Shown piece by piece: positions 50,740 to 58,880 of a DNA stretch of 64,000 nucleotides. The stretch is from Methylopila sp. Yamaguchi (lineage in GTDB: Bacteria > Pseudomonadota > Alphaproteobacteria > Rhizobiales > Methylopilaceae): positions 124,001-188,000 of the forward strand of contig NZ_BAUX01000007.1 of assembly GCF_002897035.1 (NCBI RefSeq), read 5' to 3'. How positions within the stretch are numbered: the first letter of the stretch is position 1; each line of letters begins with the position of its first letter. The position numbers and the translations under genes were made by a program. The notes beneath the pieces were generated by a model. The model was not told the DNA's origin. It made no database searches and worked only from the letters and a program-made list of their open reading frames with translations.

Positions 50740-52251
50740 TCAGCGGCCGGCCGCGCTGCGGCTGGGCGCCTCGTCGTGCGCGGAACCTGCTCCTGGCGAC
50801 AGCACGGACCGGAGCTTCGAGACCGCCGTGGCGATCTGGCGTTCGTCGAGTGAGGAGTATCCGAGCACCAGGGTGTCCTCCGCCGCCTCGCCGTTGAAGT
50901 CGAACGCCGCGCCGCTCGAAAGCGCATAGGCGCCGACGCCCGCCTCCCGCGCCATGACCTGGACCTCGCGCGCGCTCGGAAAGCCCCGCGGCAGGCGCCA
51001 CGCCAGATGGAGGCCGCTGTCGGCGCCCGAGATCGTCGGGGCGTCGAACTGCTCGTTCAGCGCGGCGACGAGGGCGTCGCGTCGGGACTTGTACACCTGG
51101 CGAAGCCGGCGCAGGTGGCGGTCGAAGTGCCCTTCGTTGATGAAGACGGCGAGCGCCGCCTGCTCGAGCCAGGACTGGCCGTTGCTCATCCGCGCCTTCA
51201 GGAGCCGGGCGTCGTCCCACATCAGCCGCGGCGTCGCCGCGAAGCCGACGCGCAGCCCCGCGCCGACCGACTTCGAGAACGTCCCGACGTAGAACACGCG
51301 CCGGCTGCGGTCGAGGCCGGCGAGCGACGTCAGCGGCGGGCCGTCGTAGCGGAAGTCGCTGTCGTAATCGTCCTCGATGATGAAGCTGTCGGTCTCCTCC
51401 GCCCACCGCAGGAGCGCCAGGCGCCGCGCCAAGGTCATCAGCACGCCCGTCGGAAACTGGTGCGACGGCGTGACGTAGAGGAGGCTGCCCCGCGCCGCCG
51501 GCAGCCGATCGGTCTGGACGCCCTCCTCGTCCACCGGGATCGGGTGGATCGCCAGCGACGTGCTGCCGAAGAGCATCGAGGCGCCGAGATAGCAGGGGTT
51601 CTCGATGCACAGCTGCCGAGTGTGGGCCTGCAGCAGGTTCAGGACGAGGTTGAGCGCCTCCTGACCCCCGGCCGTGACGACGATCTGGTCCTCGGTCACC
51701 CTCATCCCGCGCGCCCGACCGAGATGGTCGGCGATCGCCCGGCGCAGCTCCGGGAGGCCCGCGGGATCGCAGTAGTCGGTGAGATAGCCGCCGCCGTCGC
51801 TCAGCAGCCGGTTGACGATGCGGCGCCACGTCTTCAGCGGGAACGACGCGACGTCCGAGCGGCCGACCCAGAAGTCGAGCGCAGGGCGATCGCCGCCGCC
51901 GCCGGGCGAACCGGCGAAGCAGAGCAGCGGCTCGCTCGACGCCTCCGGCGGCGGCCCATTGGGCTCGGCCCGCTGCGCGTTCCGGATCAGGATCAGCGCG
52001 TCCGGCGGAATCGAGGTGACGAAGACGCCCGCCGTCCCGCGCGCCTCGGCATAGCCTTCCGAAATCAGCCGCTCGTAGGCGATCAGCGCGGTGTTGCGCG
52101 AGATGCCGAACCGCTCGGCAAGCAGCCGGCTTGGCGGGAGCGCCATCCCAGCGCGAAGCCGACCGTCCAGGATCAGCGCGCGCACCTGCTCGCAGATCTG
52201 AGCCTGCAAGGATCTGCTGGAGCCGTGGTCCAGCGCGAGCGTCAGTTCCAC
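50740..52251 (-). CDS. MocR/PdxR-type regulator (GntR HTH plus aminotransferase domain)
   Basis: A 503-residue chimeric regulator. The winged GntR HTH is at about 5-78 (SLQAQICEQVRALILDGRLRAGMALPPSRLLAERFGISRNTALIAYERLISEGY), and the fold-type I aminotransferase domain at about 110-495 with PLP lysine K327 in TFSKSVGAGLRVG and the PLP-ring Asp in EDDYDSDFRYDG. MocR proteins bind PLP and an amino-acid-like effector. The start is taken as GTG 52251 (VELTLALDHG); the in-frame ATG at 52413 adds 54 basic, non-conserved residues. It is divergent from the molybdopterin enzyme gene. Confidence 0.88.
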   Translation of the reverse strand: MELTLALDHGSSRSLQAQICEQVRALILDGRLRAGMALPPSRLLAERFGISRNTALIAYERLISEGYAEARGTAGVFVTSIPPDALILIRNAQRAEPNGPPPEASSEPLLCFAGSPGGGGDRPALDFWVGRSDVASFPLKTWRRIVNRLLSDGGGYLTDYCDPAGLPELRRAIADHLGRARGMRVTEDQIVVTAGGQEALNLVLNLLQAHTRQLCIENPCYLGASMLFGSTSLAIHPIPVDEEGVQTDRLPAARGSLLYVTPSHQFPTGVLMTLARRLALLRWAEETDSFIIEDDYDSDFRYDGPPLTSLAGLDRSRRVFYVGTFSKSVGAGLRVGFAATPRLMWDDARLLKARMSNGQSWLEQAALAVFINEGHFDRHLRRLRQVYKSRRDALVAALNEQFDAPTISGADSGLHLAWRLPRGFPSAREVQVMAREAGVGAYALSSGAAFDFNGEAAEDTLVLGYSSLDERQIATAVSKLRSVLSPGAGSAHDEAPSRSAAGR

Positions 52252-52261
52252 GTGCGATCCG

Positions 52262-52390
52262 CCCGACCGTTGGCGCCATCGACGGCCCCCTGAGCCGCCG
52301 ACTGTGAAAGCCAAGGGCGGCCTTGTCCATGGCGCCAATGGACGACCCCAAAGCCCCCTCGGAGCCCGCTTGGCGCCATCCAATCGGACG
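52262..52390. promoter_or_regulatory. Three TGGCGCCA-type sites, candidate MocR operator cluster
   Basis: The palindromic core GGCGCC occurs three times in the divergent region at 52272, 52331 and 52372, each extended to TTGGCGCCATC or ATGGCGCCAA. The middle copy lies in GTCCATGGCGCCAATGGAC, an almost perfect longer inverted repeat. MocR proteins usually bind repeated sites near their own promoter, so these are candidate operators for the MocR gene and the molybdopterin enzyme. GGCGCC is not rare at this GC content, but three extended copies in 106 bases are striking. Confidence 0.5.
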
Positions 52391-52507
52391 CGCTTGGTCC
52401 TTTCGCCGTCCAACTATTCGAGCTGTTCTAGTCTCAAAGCGTCATGCGACGGGGGCTGCGCCAGCGCCCGCGCGGAAGGCGCGACCGCCGGCGCTGGAGG
52501 GACAGGC

Positions 52508-54637
52508 ATGAACGACCACGTGAAGTCGCTGACGTTTTACGGGGGCTGTCCGCACGATTGTCCGGACACCTGCTCGATGATCTTCGAGGTGGCGGACGGG
52601 AAGCTGCTTGGCGTCACCGGCAATCCCGAGCACCCGATGACCCGCGGCACGCTCTGCGTGAAGCTCAAGAACTACGAAGAGCGCCACTATCATCCTGACC
52701 GCCTGCTCTACCCGATGAAGCGGGTCGGCCCGAAGGGCTCGAAGCAGTTCGAGCGCATCACATGGGACGAGGCCCTCGACACGATCGTCTCGCGCTGGAA
52801 GGCCATCATCGACGAGCACGGCCCGCAGGCGATCGCGCCTTACAGCTACCTCGGCAACCAGGGCCTTATTCACGGGCTCAATGGCGGCGACGCCTTCTTC
52901 AACAGGCTCGGCGCGACGGTCATGGAGCGCACCTTCTGCGGCGAGGGCTCCTGCACCGCCTGGCTCATGACCGTGGGCCCGACCGCGGGCCTCGATCCCG
53001 AGAGCTACATCCACTCGAAGTACATCGTGATCTGGGCGTGCAACTCGATCAGCACCAACCTGCACCACTGGGCGATCGTGAAGGAGGCGCAGAAGCGCGG
53101 CGCCAAGGTCGTGGTGATCGACAGCTACGCCTCGCGCACCGCCAAGGCCGCGGACTGGCACATCGCCCCGAAGCCCGGCACCGACGGCGCGCTCGCCATG
53201 GCGCTGATCAATTCGATCATCGCGCAGGGGCGGGTCGACCAGGACTATGTCGACAACCACACGCTCGGCTACGACGAGTTGAAAGAGCGCGCGGCCTCCC
53301 GCACGCCGGAGTGGGCTGCGGGGATCACGGGCGTTCCGGCGGACGACATTCGCAAGCTCGCGTTTGAGCTCGCCACCGCCCAGCCGGCGGCGATCCGCAT
53401 GGGCGTCGCGCTCGAACGGCACTACGGCGGCGGGCAGACCATCCGCGCGGTGACCTCGATCCCGGCGCTCACCGGCGCGTGGCGCCACGTTGGCGGCGGC
53501 GTCACGCAGTTCCCGGTCTGGGAGCACCCGTACAAGTTCGACGTGATCTGCCGGCCGGACCTGATCCCGGAAGGCACCCGCGTGGTCTCGAACCTCCACA
53601 TCGGCCGGGCGCTGCTGGGCGAGGGCCTGTCGGACGGCCCGCCGATCATGTCGCTGATGTGCTGGAATTCGAACCCCGTCACCCAGGCGCCCGAGACCGA
53701 CAAGATCGTCGAGGGCTTGATGCGCGAGGACCTGTTCCTGGTCTCCGCCGAGCACTTCATCTCGGACACCGCGTCTTACGCCGACATCCTGCTGCCAGCG
53801 TCGATGGGCGCCGAGATGGAGGACATGATCCTCTCCTGGGGCCACCTCTACCTGACCTACAACACCAAGTGCGCCGAGAGTCCTGGCGAGGCCATTCCAA
53901 ACAACGAGATCTTCCGGCGTCTGGCGGCCCGGCTCGGCTTCGAGGAAGACAACTTCAAGTGGTCGGACAGCGAGTGCCTCGAACACTACGTCGACTGGTC
54001 GTCGCCGGCCTGCGACGGCGTCGACCTCGACTATCTGCGCAAGCACGGCTTCGCGCGGCTGAAGGTGGGCACACCGGACGACCGGGCGCCGCATAGGGAG
54101 GGCAACTTTCCGACGCCTTCGGGCAAATGCGAATTCAAGGTCGAGGGCGCCAAGAACTTCGTGGCCCCGCCGTTCCGCCAGATGTATCTCGACTTCCAGC
54201 CCGGCGAGGACCTGGACCCGCTGCCGGACTACGTCGGGGCTCGCGAGAGCGCGACCGCCGATCCCGAACTCGCGAAGCGCTTCCCGCTCAACATCGTGAG
54301 CCCGAAGAGCCATGCCTTCCTGAACTCCTGCTACGCCAACATGGCGGACAAGCAGCACGTCCAGGGCGAGCAGTTCGTCATGATCAGCCCCGCGGACGCC
54401 CAGGCGCGCGGCATCATCGAGGGCGCCCGGGTCACGGTCGCCAACGACCGCGGCGCCTTCAAGGGCGTGGCGCGCGTCACCGACGACGTGACGTCGGGGA
54501 TCGTGGTGGCGACGCTCGGCTATTGGCGCCAGCTGAACGACGGCACGGTGAACTCGATCTCGTCGCACAAGTTCGGCGACATGGGGCATTCGCCGACGTT
54601 CTCCGACAATCTCGTCGAAGTCTCGCTCTCGAACTGA
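52508..54637 (+). CDS. Molybdopterin-dependent oxidoreductase, DMSO-reductase family
   Basis: A 709-residue enzyme binding a [4Fe-4S] cluster through C14-x3-C18-x3-C22 and C50 (CPHDCPDTC, GTLCVK), followed by the three molybdopterin-binding domains. Characteristic segments include VIWACNSISTNLHHWAIVKEAQKRGAKVVVIDSYASRTAKAADWHIAPKPGTDGALAMALI and the C-terminal MISPADAQARGIIEGARVTVANDRGAFKGVARVTDDV. No Tat signal is seen, so it is cytoplasmic. The substrate is unknown; relatives include formate dehydrogenases and biotin-sulfoxide-type reductases. ATG 52508 gives the usual start (MNDHVKSLTFYGG), whereas the frame open from 52304 has no family match. No electron-transfer partner is adjacent. Confidence 0.9.
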   Translation: MNDHVKSLTFYGGCPHDCPDTCSMIFEVADGKLLGVTGNPEHPMTRGTLCVKLKNYEERHYHPDRLLYPMKRVGPKGSKQFERITWDEALDTIVSRWKAIIDEHGPQAIAPYSYLGNQGLIHGLNGGDAFFNRLGATVMERTFCGEGSCTAWLMTVGPTAGLDPESYIHSKYIVIWACNSISTNLHHWAIVKEAQKRGAKVVVIDSYASRTAKAADWHIAPKPGTDGALAMALINSIIAQGRVDQDYVDNHTLGYDELKERAASRTPEWAAGITGVPADDIRKLAFELATAQPAAIRMGVALERHYGGGQTIRAVTSIPALTGAWRHVGGGVTQFPVWEHPYKFDVICRPDLIPEGTRVVSNLHIGRALLGEGLSDGPPIMSLMCWNSNPVTQAPETDKIVEGLMREDLFLVSAEHFISDTASYADILLPASMGAEMEDMILSWGHLYLTYNTKCAESPGEAIPNNEIFRRLAARLGFEEDNFKWSDSECLEHYVDWSSPACDGVDLDYLRKHGFARLKVGTPDDRAPHREGNFPTPSGKCEFKVEGAKNFVAPPFRQMYLDFQPGEDLDPLPDYVGARESATADPELAKRFPLNIVSPKSHAFLNSCYANMADKQHVQGEQFVMISPADAQARGIIEGARVTVANDRGAFKGVARVTDDVTSGIVVATLGYWRQLNDGTVNSISSHKFGDMGHSPTFSDNLVEVSLSN

Positions 54638-54642
54638 CGATC

Positions 54643-54689
54643 GCGGGGGCGGCGCGCCGGTCGCGTCGCCCCCGCGCCCCTTCGGGGTT
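54643..54689. terminator. Bidirectional terminator between convergent genes
   Basis: A 9-bp stem GCGGGGGCG (54643-54651) / CGCCCCCGC (54667-54675), then a small CCCC-TTC-GGGG hairpin (54677-54687) followed by TT, all in the 67-base gap between the molybdopterin enzyme and the tetR-type gene. Confidence 0.55.
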
Positions 54690-54704
54690 CAGACCGCCGA
54701 AAGG

Positions 54705-55295
54705 CTAGCGCGTCTCCGACGGCCAGCCGGCGAGCGCCAGTTCAACGACCTCGAGAAGCTGCTCGCGGGTGGCGCCCGCCTTGGCCTGGACCGACATGCC
54801 CTGCGAAAGGGTCATCACGAACCGCGCCAGCGCAGCCGGATCGGCGTCGTCCCGCAGATCGCCGTCGTCCTTCGCGCGGACGAACCGCTCCGCCAGAACG
54901 GCCTCGGCGCCGCGCCTACGGTCCGCCAGCCGGACGCGGATCGATTCCGCGTCGTCCGAACAGGCGAGCGCCCCGTTGATCCCGAGGCAACCCGCAGGGG
55001 TGCAGGCCCCCGTATGGACCTCCGCGGCGCCGCGCAGAGCCCGCCTCGCGACGTCGACCGAGCGCGCCTCCCGGAGAGCCGCCGGGAAGAACCCCATGAA
55101 AATCTGGTCGTAACGGTCGAGCGCCTTGAGGAACATCTCCTCCTTGTTGCCGAACGCGGCGTAGAGGCCGGGCCGCGCCACGCCCGTCGCCGCGGTGAGG
55201 TCGGCGTAGGACGCGCCCTCGAAGCCCTTCGCCCAGAAGACGCCCAGCGCGGCGTCCAGCGCCTTCTCAGTGTCGAACACGCGGCGGCGGCCCAT
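54705..55295 (-). CDS. TetR-family transcriptional regulator
   Basis: A 196-residue TetR regulator. The N-terminal HTH is FDTEKALDAALGVFWAKGFEGASYADLTAATGVARPGLYAAFGNKEEMF (about 7-55). The effector domain contains HTGACTPAGCLGINGALACS (about 93-112), three cysteines in a pattern typical of the subgroup that regulates short-chain dehydrogenases or quinone and electrophile stress genes. It is divergent from the SDR gene at 55422, and two inverted repeats lie between them. Its gene ends 9 bases from the terminator of the preceding gene. Confidence 0.88.
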   Translation of the reverse strand: MGRRRVFDTEKALDAALGVFWAKGFEGASYADLTAATGVARPGLYAAFGNKEEMFLKALDRYDQIFMGFFPAALREARSVDVARRALRGAAEVHTGACTPAGCLGINGALACSDDAESIRVRLADRRRGAEAVLAERFVRAKDDGDLRDDADPAALARFVMTLSQGMSVQAKAGATREQLLEVVELALAGWPSETR

Positions 55296-55310
55296 CGATC
55301 CCGCTTTCTG

Positions 55311-55373
55311 TAACGCCCGTTATCTTACGCTTGACGGCCCACGCGGCAAACCATAACGGTCGGTATCGTACCG
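55311..55373. promoter_or_regulatory. Two short palindromes, candidate TetR operators
   Basis: TAACG-CC-CGTTA at 55311-55322 and CGGTA-TCG-TACCG at 55361-55373 are perfect inverted repeats in the 126-base divergent region between the TetR gene and the SDR gene. They are not the same sequence. TTGACG at 55331 may be a -35 for the SDR gene. Which one the TetR protein binds is unknown. Confidence 0.45.
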
Positions 55374-55421
55374 CACGGTATATTATTTCCAACTTGATAG
55401 CCGACTTCAGAGGATCCCTCC

Positions 55422-56171
55422 ATGTCGAACGCACTCGAAGGCAAAATCGCCGTCGTCACCGGAGGCAGCACCGGTATTGGTTTTGGGATCGCCAAGCGCT
55501 TCCTGGCGGAGGGCGCGTCGGTGGTCATCACGGGACGGCGCCAGGCCGAGCTCGACGCTGCCGTCGCCGAACTCGGCTCCAAGGCCTCCGCGGTCCGCGC
55601 CGACGTCTCCGTCCTCGCCGACCTCGACGCTCTTTATGAGGAGGTCGGGAAGCGGCACGGCCGCATCGACGTCCTGGTCGCCAACGCCGGCGGCGGCAGC
55701 TTGATGAAGCTCGGCGAGATCACCGAGGAGCATTACGACCGGACCTTCGCCATCAACGTGAAGGGCGTTCTGTTCTCGGTCCAGAAGGCGCTGCCGCTGA
55801 TGGAGACGGGCGGTTCGATCATCGTCACCGGCTCGACCACGTCGATCATGGGAACCGAGGCGTTCAGCGTCTACAGCGCGACGAAGGCGGCGGTCCGCAA
55901 TTTCGTGCGGAGCTGGGTGCTCGATCTCAAGGGCCGGAACATTCGCGTCAACGTGCTCAGCCCCGGGCCGATCGTGACGCCCGCGTTGCTCGGAATCGCG
56001 GAGAAAGGTCAGGAGCAGGCCCTGCTTGACCATTTCGCTTCGCTGATCCCGCTCGGCCGGGTGGGCGATCCGGACGAGACGGGCAAGGTCGCGGTTTTCC
56101 TGGCCTCGGACGCCTCGAGCTTCGTGAACGGCGCCGAGCTGTTCGTCGACGGCGGCCTGGCCCAAATCTGA
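55422..56171 (+). CDS. Short-chain dehydrogenase/reductase (SDR)
   Basis: A 249-residue classical SDR: cofactor motif TGGSTGIG at 13-20, NAG at 88-90, N112, catalytic S138 (VTGSTTSI), Y151 and K155 (YSATK). R39 and R40 after the second strand favour NADP(H). It reduces a carbonyl or oxidises an alcohol; the substrate is unknown. The start follows GGATCCCTCC, a weak ribosome-binding site. The divergent TetR gene likely represses it, a common arrangement for stress-inducible aldehyde or quinone reductases. Confidence 0.9.
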   Translation: MSNALEGKIAVVTGGSTGIGFGIAKRFLAEGASVVITGRRQAELDAAVAELGSKASAVRADVSVLADLDALYEEVGKRHGRIDVLVANAGGGSLMKLGEITEEHYDRTFAINVKGVLFSVQKALPLMETGGSIIVTGSTTSIMGTEAFSVYSATKAAVRNFVRSWVLDLKGRNIRVNVLSPGPIVTPALLGIAEKGQEQALLDHFASLIPLGRVGDPDETGKVAVFLASDASSFVNGAELFVDGGLAQI

Positions 56172-56189
56172 TCGAGCGTCCGCAGACGC

Positions 56190-56220
56190 GCGCGGCCGCC
56201 TAGAACGCAGACGGCCGCGC
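56190..56220. terminator. Hairpin overlapping the spermidine-synthase-like gene end
   Basis: A 9-bp perfect stem GCGCGGCCG (56190-56198) / CGGCCGCGC (56212-56220) with a 13-base loop lies between and across the ends of the convergent SDR and spermidine-synthase-like genes. It may terminate the SDR transcript. Confidence 0.4.
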
Positions 56221-56952
56221 CGCGGCGCGCGGCGACCTGGCGCGGGGCTTCGGCTTTCCCGCGCCGGAAGGGCCGGCCTGGGCCTTCGTCCCCAGCCAGA
56301 TCACATGACGGCTCCCCTTGCCGGCGCGGTGCGCGCGCACGCGGTGCTCCTCGACCTTGAAGCCCGATTTGAACAACCGCGCGCCGAACGACTTGTCCGG
56401 CCCCTGCGACCACACCGCCAGCACGCCGCCCCCCTTCAAGGCCGCGCGGGCGTCGCCCAGCCCTTCGGGACCATAGAGGCCGTCGTTCGAGGCGTGCGTC
56501 AGGGCCTCCGGTCCGTTGTCGACGTCGAGCAGGATCGCGTCGTAGCCGCCCCGGTCCCCGCGCATCACCGCGGCGACGTCGTCCTGCACGATCGTCACCC
56601 GGGGATCGCTCAGGCTCGTCCCGAAGATCTCCGACATCGGCCCGCGCGCCCAGGCGATGACCGCCGGAACCAGCTCCGCCACGACGACCGACGCCCCGGG
56701 CGGCAGCGCGCCCAGCGCCGCGCCGAGGGTGAAGCCCATCCCGAGCCCGCCGATCAGCACGCGTGGCCGCGCCCGGTCCCTGATGCGCTCGCAGGCGAGC
56801 GTCGCCAGCGCCTTCTCCGAGCCGCTGAGGCGGCTGTTCATCAGCTCGATCTGGCCGATGCGGATCGAAAACTCGTCGCCGCGCCGAGCGAGCTTCAATT
56901 CGCCGCCGCCGCCAGGCACCTGCGCCGTGTCCAGATGGATCCAGGGGATCAT
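56200..56952 (-). CDS. Spermidine/spermine synthase-like methyltransferase-fold protein
   Basis: A 250-residue protein of the polyamine-synthase fold: GGELKLARRGDEFSIRIGQIELMNSRLSGSEKALATLACE (about 16-55) is the N-terminal segment, and VLIGGLGMGFTLGAALGALPPGASVVVAELVPAVIAWAR (about 65-103) the nucleotide-binding motif with a GLGMGF loop. The Asp of VDNGP (about 140) is in the place of a catalytic acid, but the gate-keeping motif of true spermidine synthases (GGGDG) is altered to GGLGMG. The activity is therefore uncertain. The C-terminal 30 residues are Arg/Ala/Pro-rich and likely disordered. Confidence 0.78.
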   Translation of the reverse strand: MIPWIHLDTAQVPGGGGELKLARRGDEFSIRIGQIELMNSRLSGSEKALATLACERIRDRARPRVLIGGLGMGFTLGAALGALPPGASVVVAELVPAVIAWARGPMSEIFGTSLSDPRVTIVQDDVAAVMRGDRGGYDAILLDVDNGPEALTHASNDGLYGPEGLGDARAALKGGGVLAVWSQGPDKSFGARLFKSGFKVEEHRVRAHRAGKGSRHVIWLGTKAQAGPSGAGKPKPRARSPRAAARPSAF

Positions 56953-57289
56953 GGCAGCCTCTTGGGTTCGGCGCGCGCGGCCCGCCGCGCTCGTCGTCGC
57001 GCCCCTTCGATTAGGTTCGAAGACCGTGCGCCGTCAAACCGCGCCGAGACCTGCAAGCCCGTCTGGACATTCGAATACGAAGGGCGAGACGCTCGTCATT
57101 CCCCGGTTTATCCGGGGAATCCAGACAAGATCGTCTCTCGCCTTGCGCCGAATGGCCTGGATGCCCCGGATAAACCGGGGCATGACGCGCGAAGGTTCGA
57201 GGCCGGATCCGAAGTGCAAACAGGCCGAAGATCAAAGCTCCGATCCGACGCCGGCGAGGCGCGATCCGCCCTGCCTGACGATTCAAGCG
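56953..57289. other. Intergenic region with palindromic element D
   Basis: These 337 bases separate two leftward genes. The only clear structure is the palindromic element at 57095-57186. The rest has no ribosome-binding site or coding resemblance; short frames here are composed of repeat-derived Arg-rich sequence. Confidence 0.5.
57095..57186. repeat. Nested palindromic element, copy D
   Basis: 92 bases, the clearest copy. Each end folds on itself (CCCCGGTTTATCCGGGG on the left, CCCCGGATAAACCGGGG on the right) and the two ends are inverted relative to each other: GTCATTCCCCGG with CCGGGGCATGAC, and GGAATCCAG with CTGGATGCC. This double-hairpin layout resembles REP/BIME-type or miniature mobile elements. 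Confidence 0.75.
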
Positions 57290-57949
57290 CTAGCCCGCCG
57301 CGGCGGCGATCACGACGAGCACTTCGGCCTGCGTCTCGCCCAGGCTGCGAACTTCGTGCCGTTCTTCGCCGGAGAAGTAGAGGCAATCGCCCCTGGCCAT
57401 CAGGATCTCCTCGCCGCCGAGCTTCACCGCGACCCGTCCTGAGACCACGAAGATCATCTCTTCGCCGCCATGCGCCCAACGTGGTCCCCCAATCGCGCCG
57501 GGGGAATGGGCGGGGCGCATGAGGAAGGGCTCCATCATCTTGCTCGCCCGGCCCGGCGCGAGCGGCGTGAGGCCGAAGCTGCGGTCCGCCGGCCCATGGT
57601 CGCTCGCGCGCTGGAGCGTGTAGCGGACGTTGGGCGCGGCGTTGAGGTCGAACAGCTGGGCGATGTTGACCTCGAGGGCTCTCGCGACCCGCAGCAGGGC
57701 CGTGATCGAGGGCGTCTTCAGCCCTCGCTCCACCAGCGAAAGATACCCTCGCGTCAGCTCGCTCATGCCGGCGAGCCGATCGAGGGTGAGCCCTCTCTCC
57801 TGCCGCAGCGCACGCAGATTTGGACCCAGGCGGTCGCTTTCGGCCGTTTGCAGCACCAATCCTCCGATCGTCGTCCCCATCGGCTCGGACGACGTCCGTA
57901 GCACGTCGGCGATTTCAAGCGGAGCCTGCGGCGCTCCGTCCGGCCTCAT
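57290..57949 (-). CDS. XRE-family regulator with C-terminal cupin
   Basis: A 219-residue regulator. The XRE HTH is at about 43-98 (LGPNLRALRQERGLTLDRLAGMSELTRGYLSLVERGLKTPSITALLRVARALEV), and the cupin sensor domain about 125-215 (GGEEMIFVVSGRVAVKLGGEEILMARGDCLYFSGEERHEVRS). This XRE-cupin type often regulates amino-acid or sulfur metabolism or stress responses. ATG 57949 is chosen because the frame open to 57985 begins with residues that are not conserved. It is divergent from the RidA gene at 58356, across 406 bases, and may control it and the downstream transporter cluster. Confidence 0.88.
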   Translation of the reverse strand: MRPDGAPQAPLEIADVLRTSSEPMGTTIGGLVLQTAESDRLGPNLRALRQERGLTLDRLAGMSELTRGYLSLVERGLKTPSITALLRVARALEVNIAQLFDLNAAPNVRYTLQRASDHGPADRSFGLTPLAPGRASKMMEPFLMRPAHSPGAIGGPRWAHGGEEMIFVVSGRVAVKLGGEEILMARGDCLYFSGEERHEVRSLGETQAEVLVVIAAAAG

Positions 57950-58355
57950 TCCTACCCCGACAACGCGCTCCGACAGAAAACACACGGCGCGTAATTTTTG
58001 ATGCGGTTTTTTCAGGCGCCAAACGCGCCCGAAATCCGCGAAATGAAGAAGAAGGCGGCGCCATGGCCGCGGGTGTCACAGGCGGCGCCTAAGGCCTGCG
58101 CAGAACCAACAGAATGACGGACCGAGGGCCTTTTGATTTCTGTCAGTAAACATGGTTCGCTCCCTGTGCGGCCCGCGATGGCCGGCCGCATCCAAGGGAG
58201 AGCAGCATGGCGCGCTCAATCCATCGTCGCGACCGAACCGGCGCGACCTCCACGGCGGCGACGGCGCCGTCCAGCTTAAGCAGACTTCATACCGCCCGAC
58301 TCCGGCCTCTTCGATCGGCCGCCGGCATGGCGCCCGCCGACCGAAAGCGCCGTCC
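57950..58355. other. Divergent region between the XRE-cupin regulator and RidA
   Basis: These 406 bases hold the divergent promoters. AT-richer sequence lies around 57960-58010 and 58130-58155 (TGATTTCTGTCAGTAAACATGG). From 58207 an ATG with a strong AAGGGAG ribosome-binding site opens a 50-codon Arg/Ala-rich frame that stops at TGA 58357-58359, overlapping the RidA GTG; it may be a leader peptide or chance. Confidence 0.45.
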
Positions 58356-58709
58356 GTGATCCGCCGCATCGGGAGCGGACCCCGCCTCTCCGCCGCGACC
58401 GTCCATGGCGGCCTCGTCTATGTCTCCGGTCAGGTGCCGGACGATCTGAGCGTCGACGTCCTGGATCAGACCCGGCAGGTGCTCGGCAAGATCGACGCCA
58501 TCCTCGCCGAGGCCGGGACCGACAAGAGCCGCATCCTGAGCGCCATGGTCTGGCTTCCGGCGATCGGCGATTTCGGGGCTTTCAACAGCGTGTGGGACGG
58601 CTGGGTCGCGCCCGGCGCCGCCCCGGCGCGGGCCTGCGTCGAAAGCCGCCTCGCCGATCCGGCCATCAAGGTCGAAGTCGGCTGCATCGCGGCCCTGCCC
58701 GCCGACTGA
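58356..58709 (+). CDS. RidA family (enamine/imine deaminase) protein
   Basis: A 117-residue YjgF/YER057c/UK114 protein. VHGGLVYVSGQVPDDLSVDVLDQTRQVLGKIDAILAEAGTDKSRILSAMVWLPAIGDFGAFNSVWDGWVAPGAAPARACVESRLADPAIKVEVGCIA shows the full fold. The Arg that binds the substrate carboxylate is in PARACVE and the final Glu is in VEVGC. RidA hydrolyses reactive 2-imino or enamine intermediates from PLP enzymes and amine oxidation. The start is GTG 58356 (VIRRIGSGPRLS), which begins at the family's normal N-terminus. An MHS transporter follows after 171 bases. Confidence 0.88.
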   Translation: MIRRIGSGPRLSAATVHGGLVYVSGQVPDDLSVDVLDQTRQVLGKIDAILAEAGTDKSRILSAMVWLPAIGDFGAFNSVWDGWVAPGAAPARACVESRLADPAIKVEVGCIAALPAD

Positions 58710-58880
58710 TCTTTTTCGAAGCGTCACCCGCGCGTCGCGCGGCTTTGGCCTCCCGGCCGATCGACCGGGCGGCGCCGATCCCCTGCGGCCTGACGCCCCC
58801 ATGAGCGGGGCGCAAGGAGCGCGGACCGGCCGATCCGACAGCCTGCAATCGAACGACGTCTCCACAACCCAATGGGGGTC

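Noticed and set aside
57011-57286. Short Arg-rich frames around palindromic element D
   Set aside because: They arise from translation of the repeat (for example RHAPVYPGHPGHS) and are not genes.
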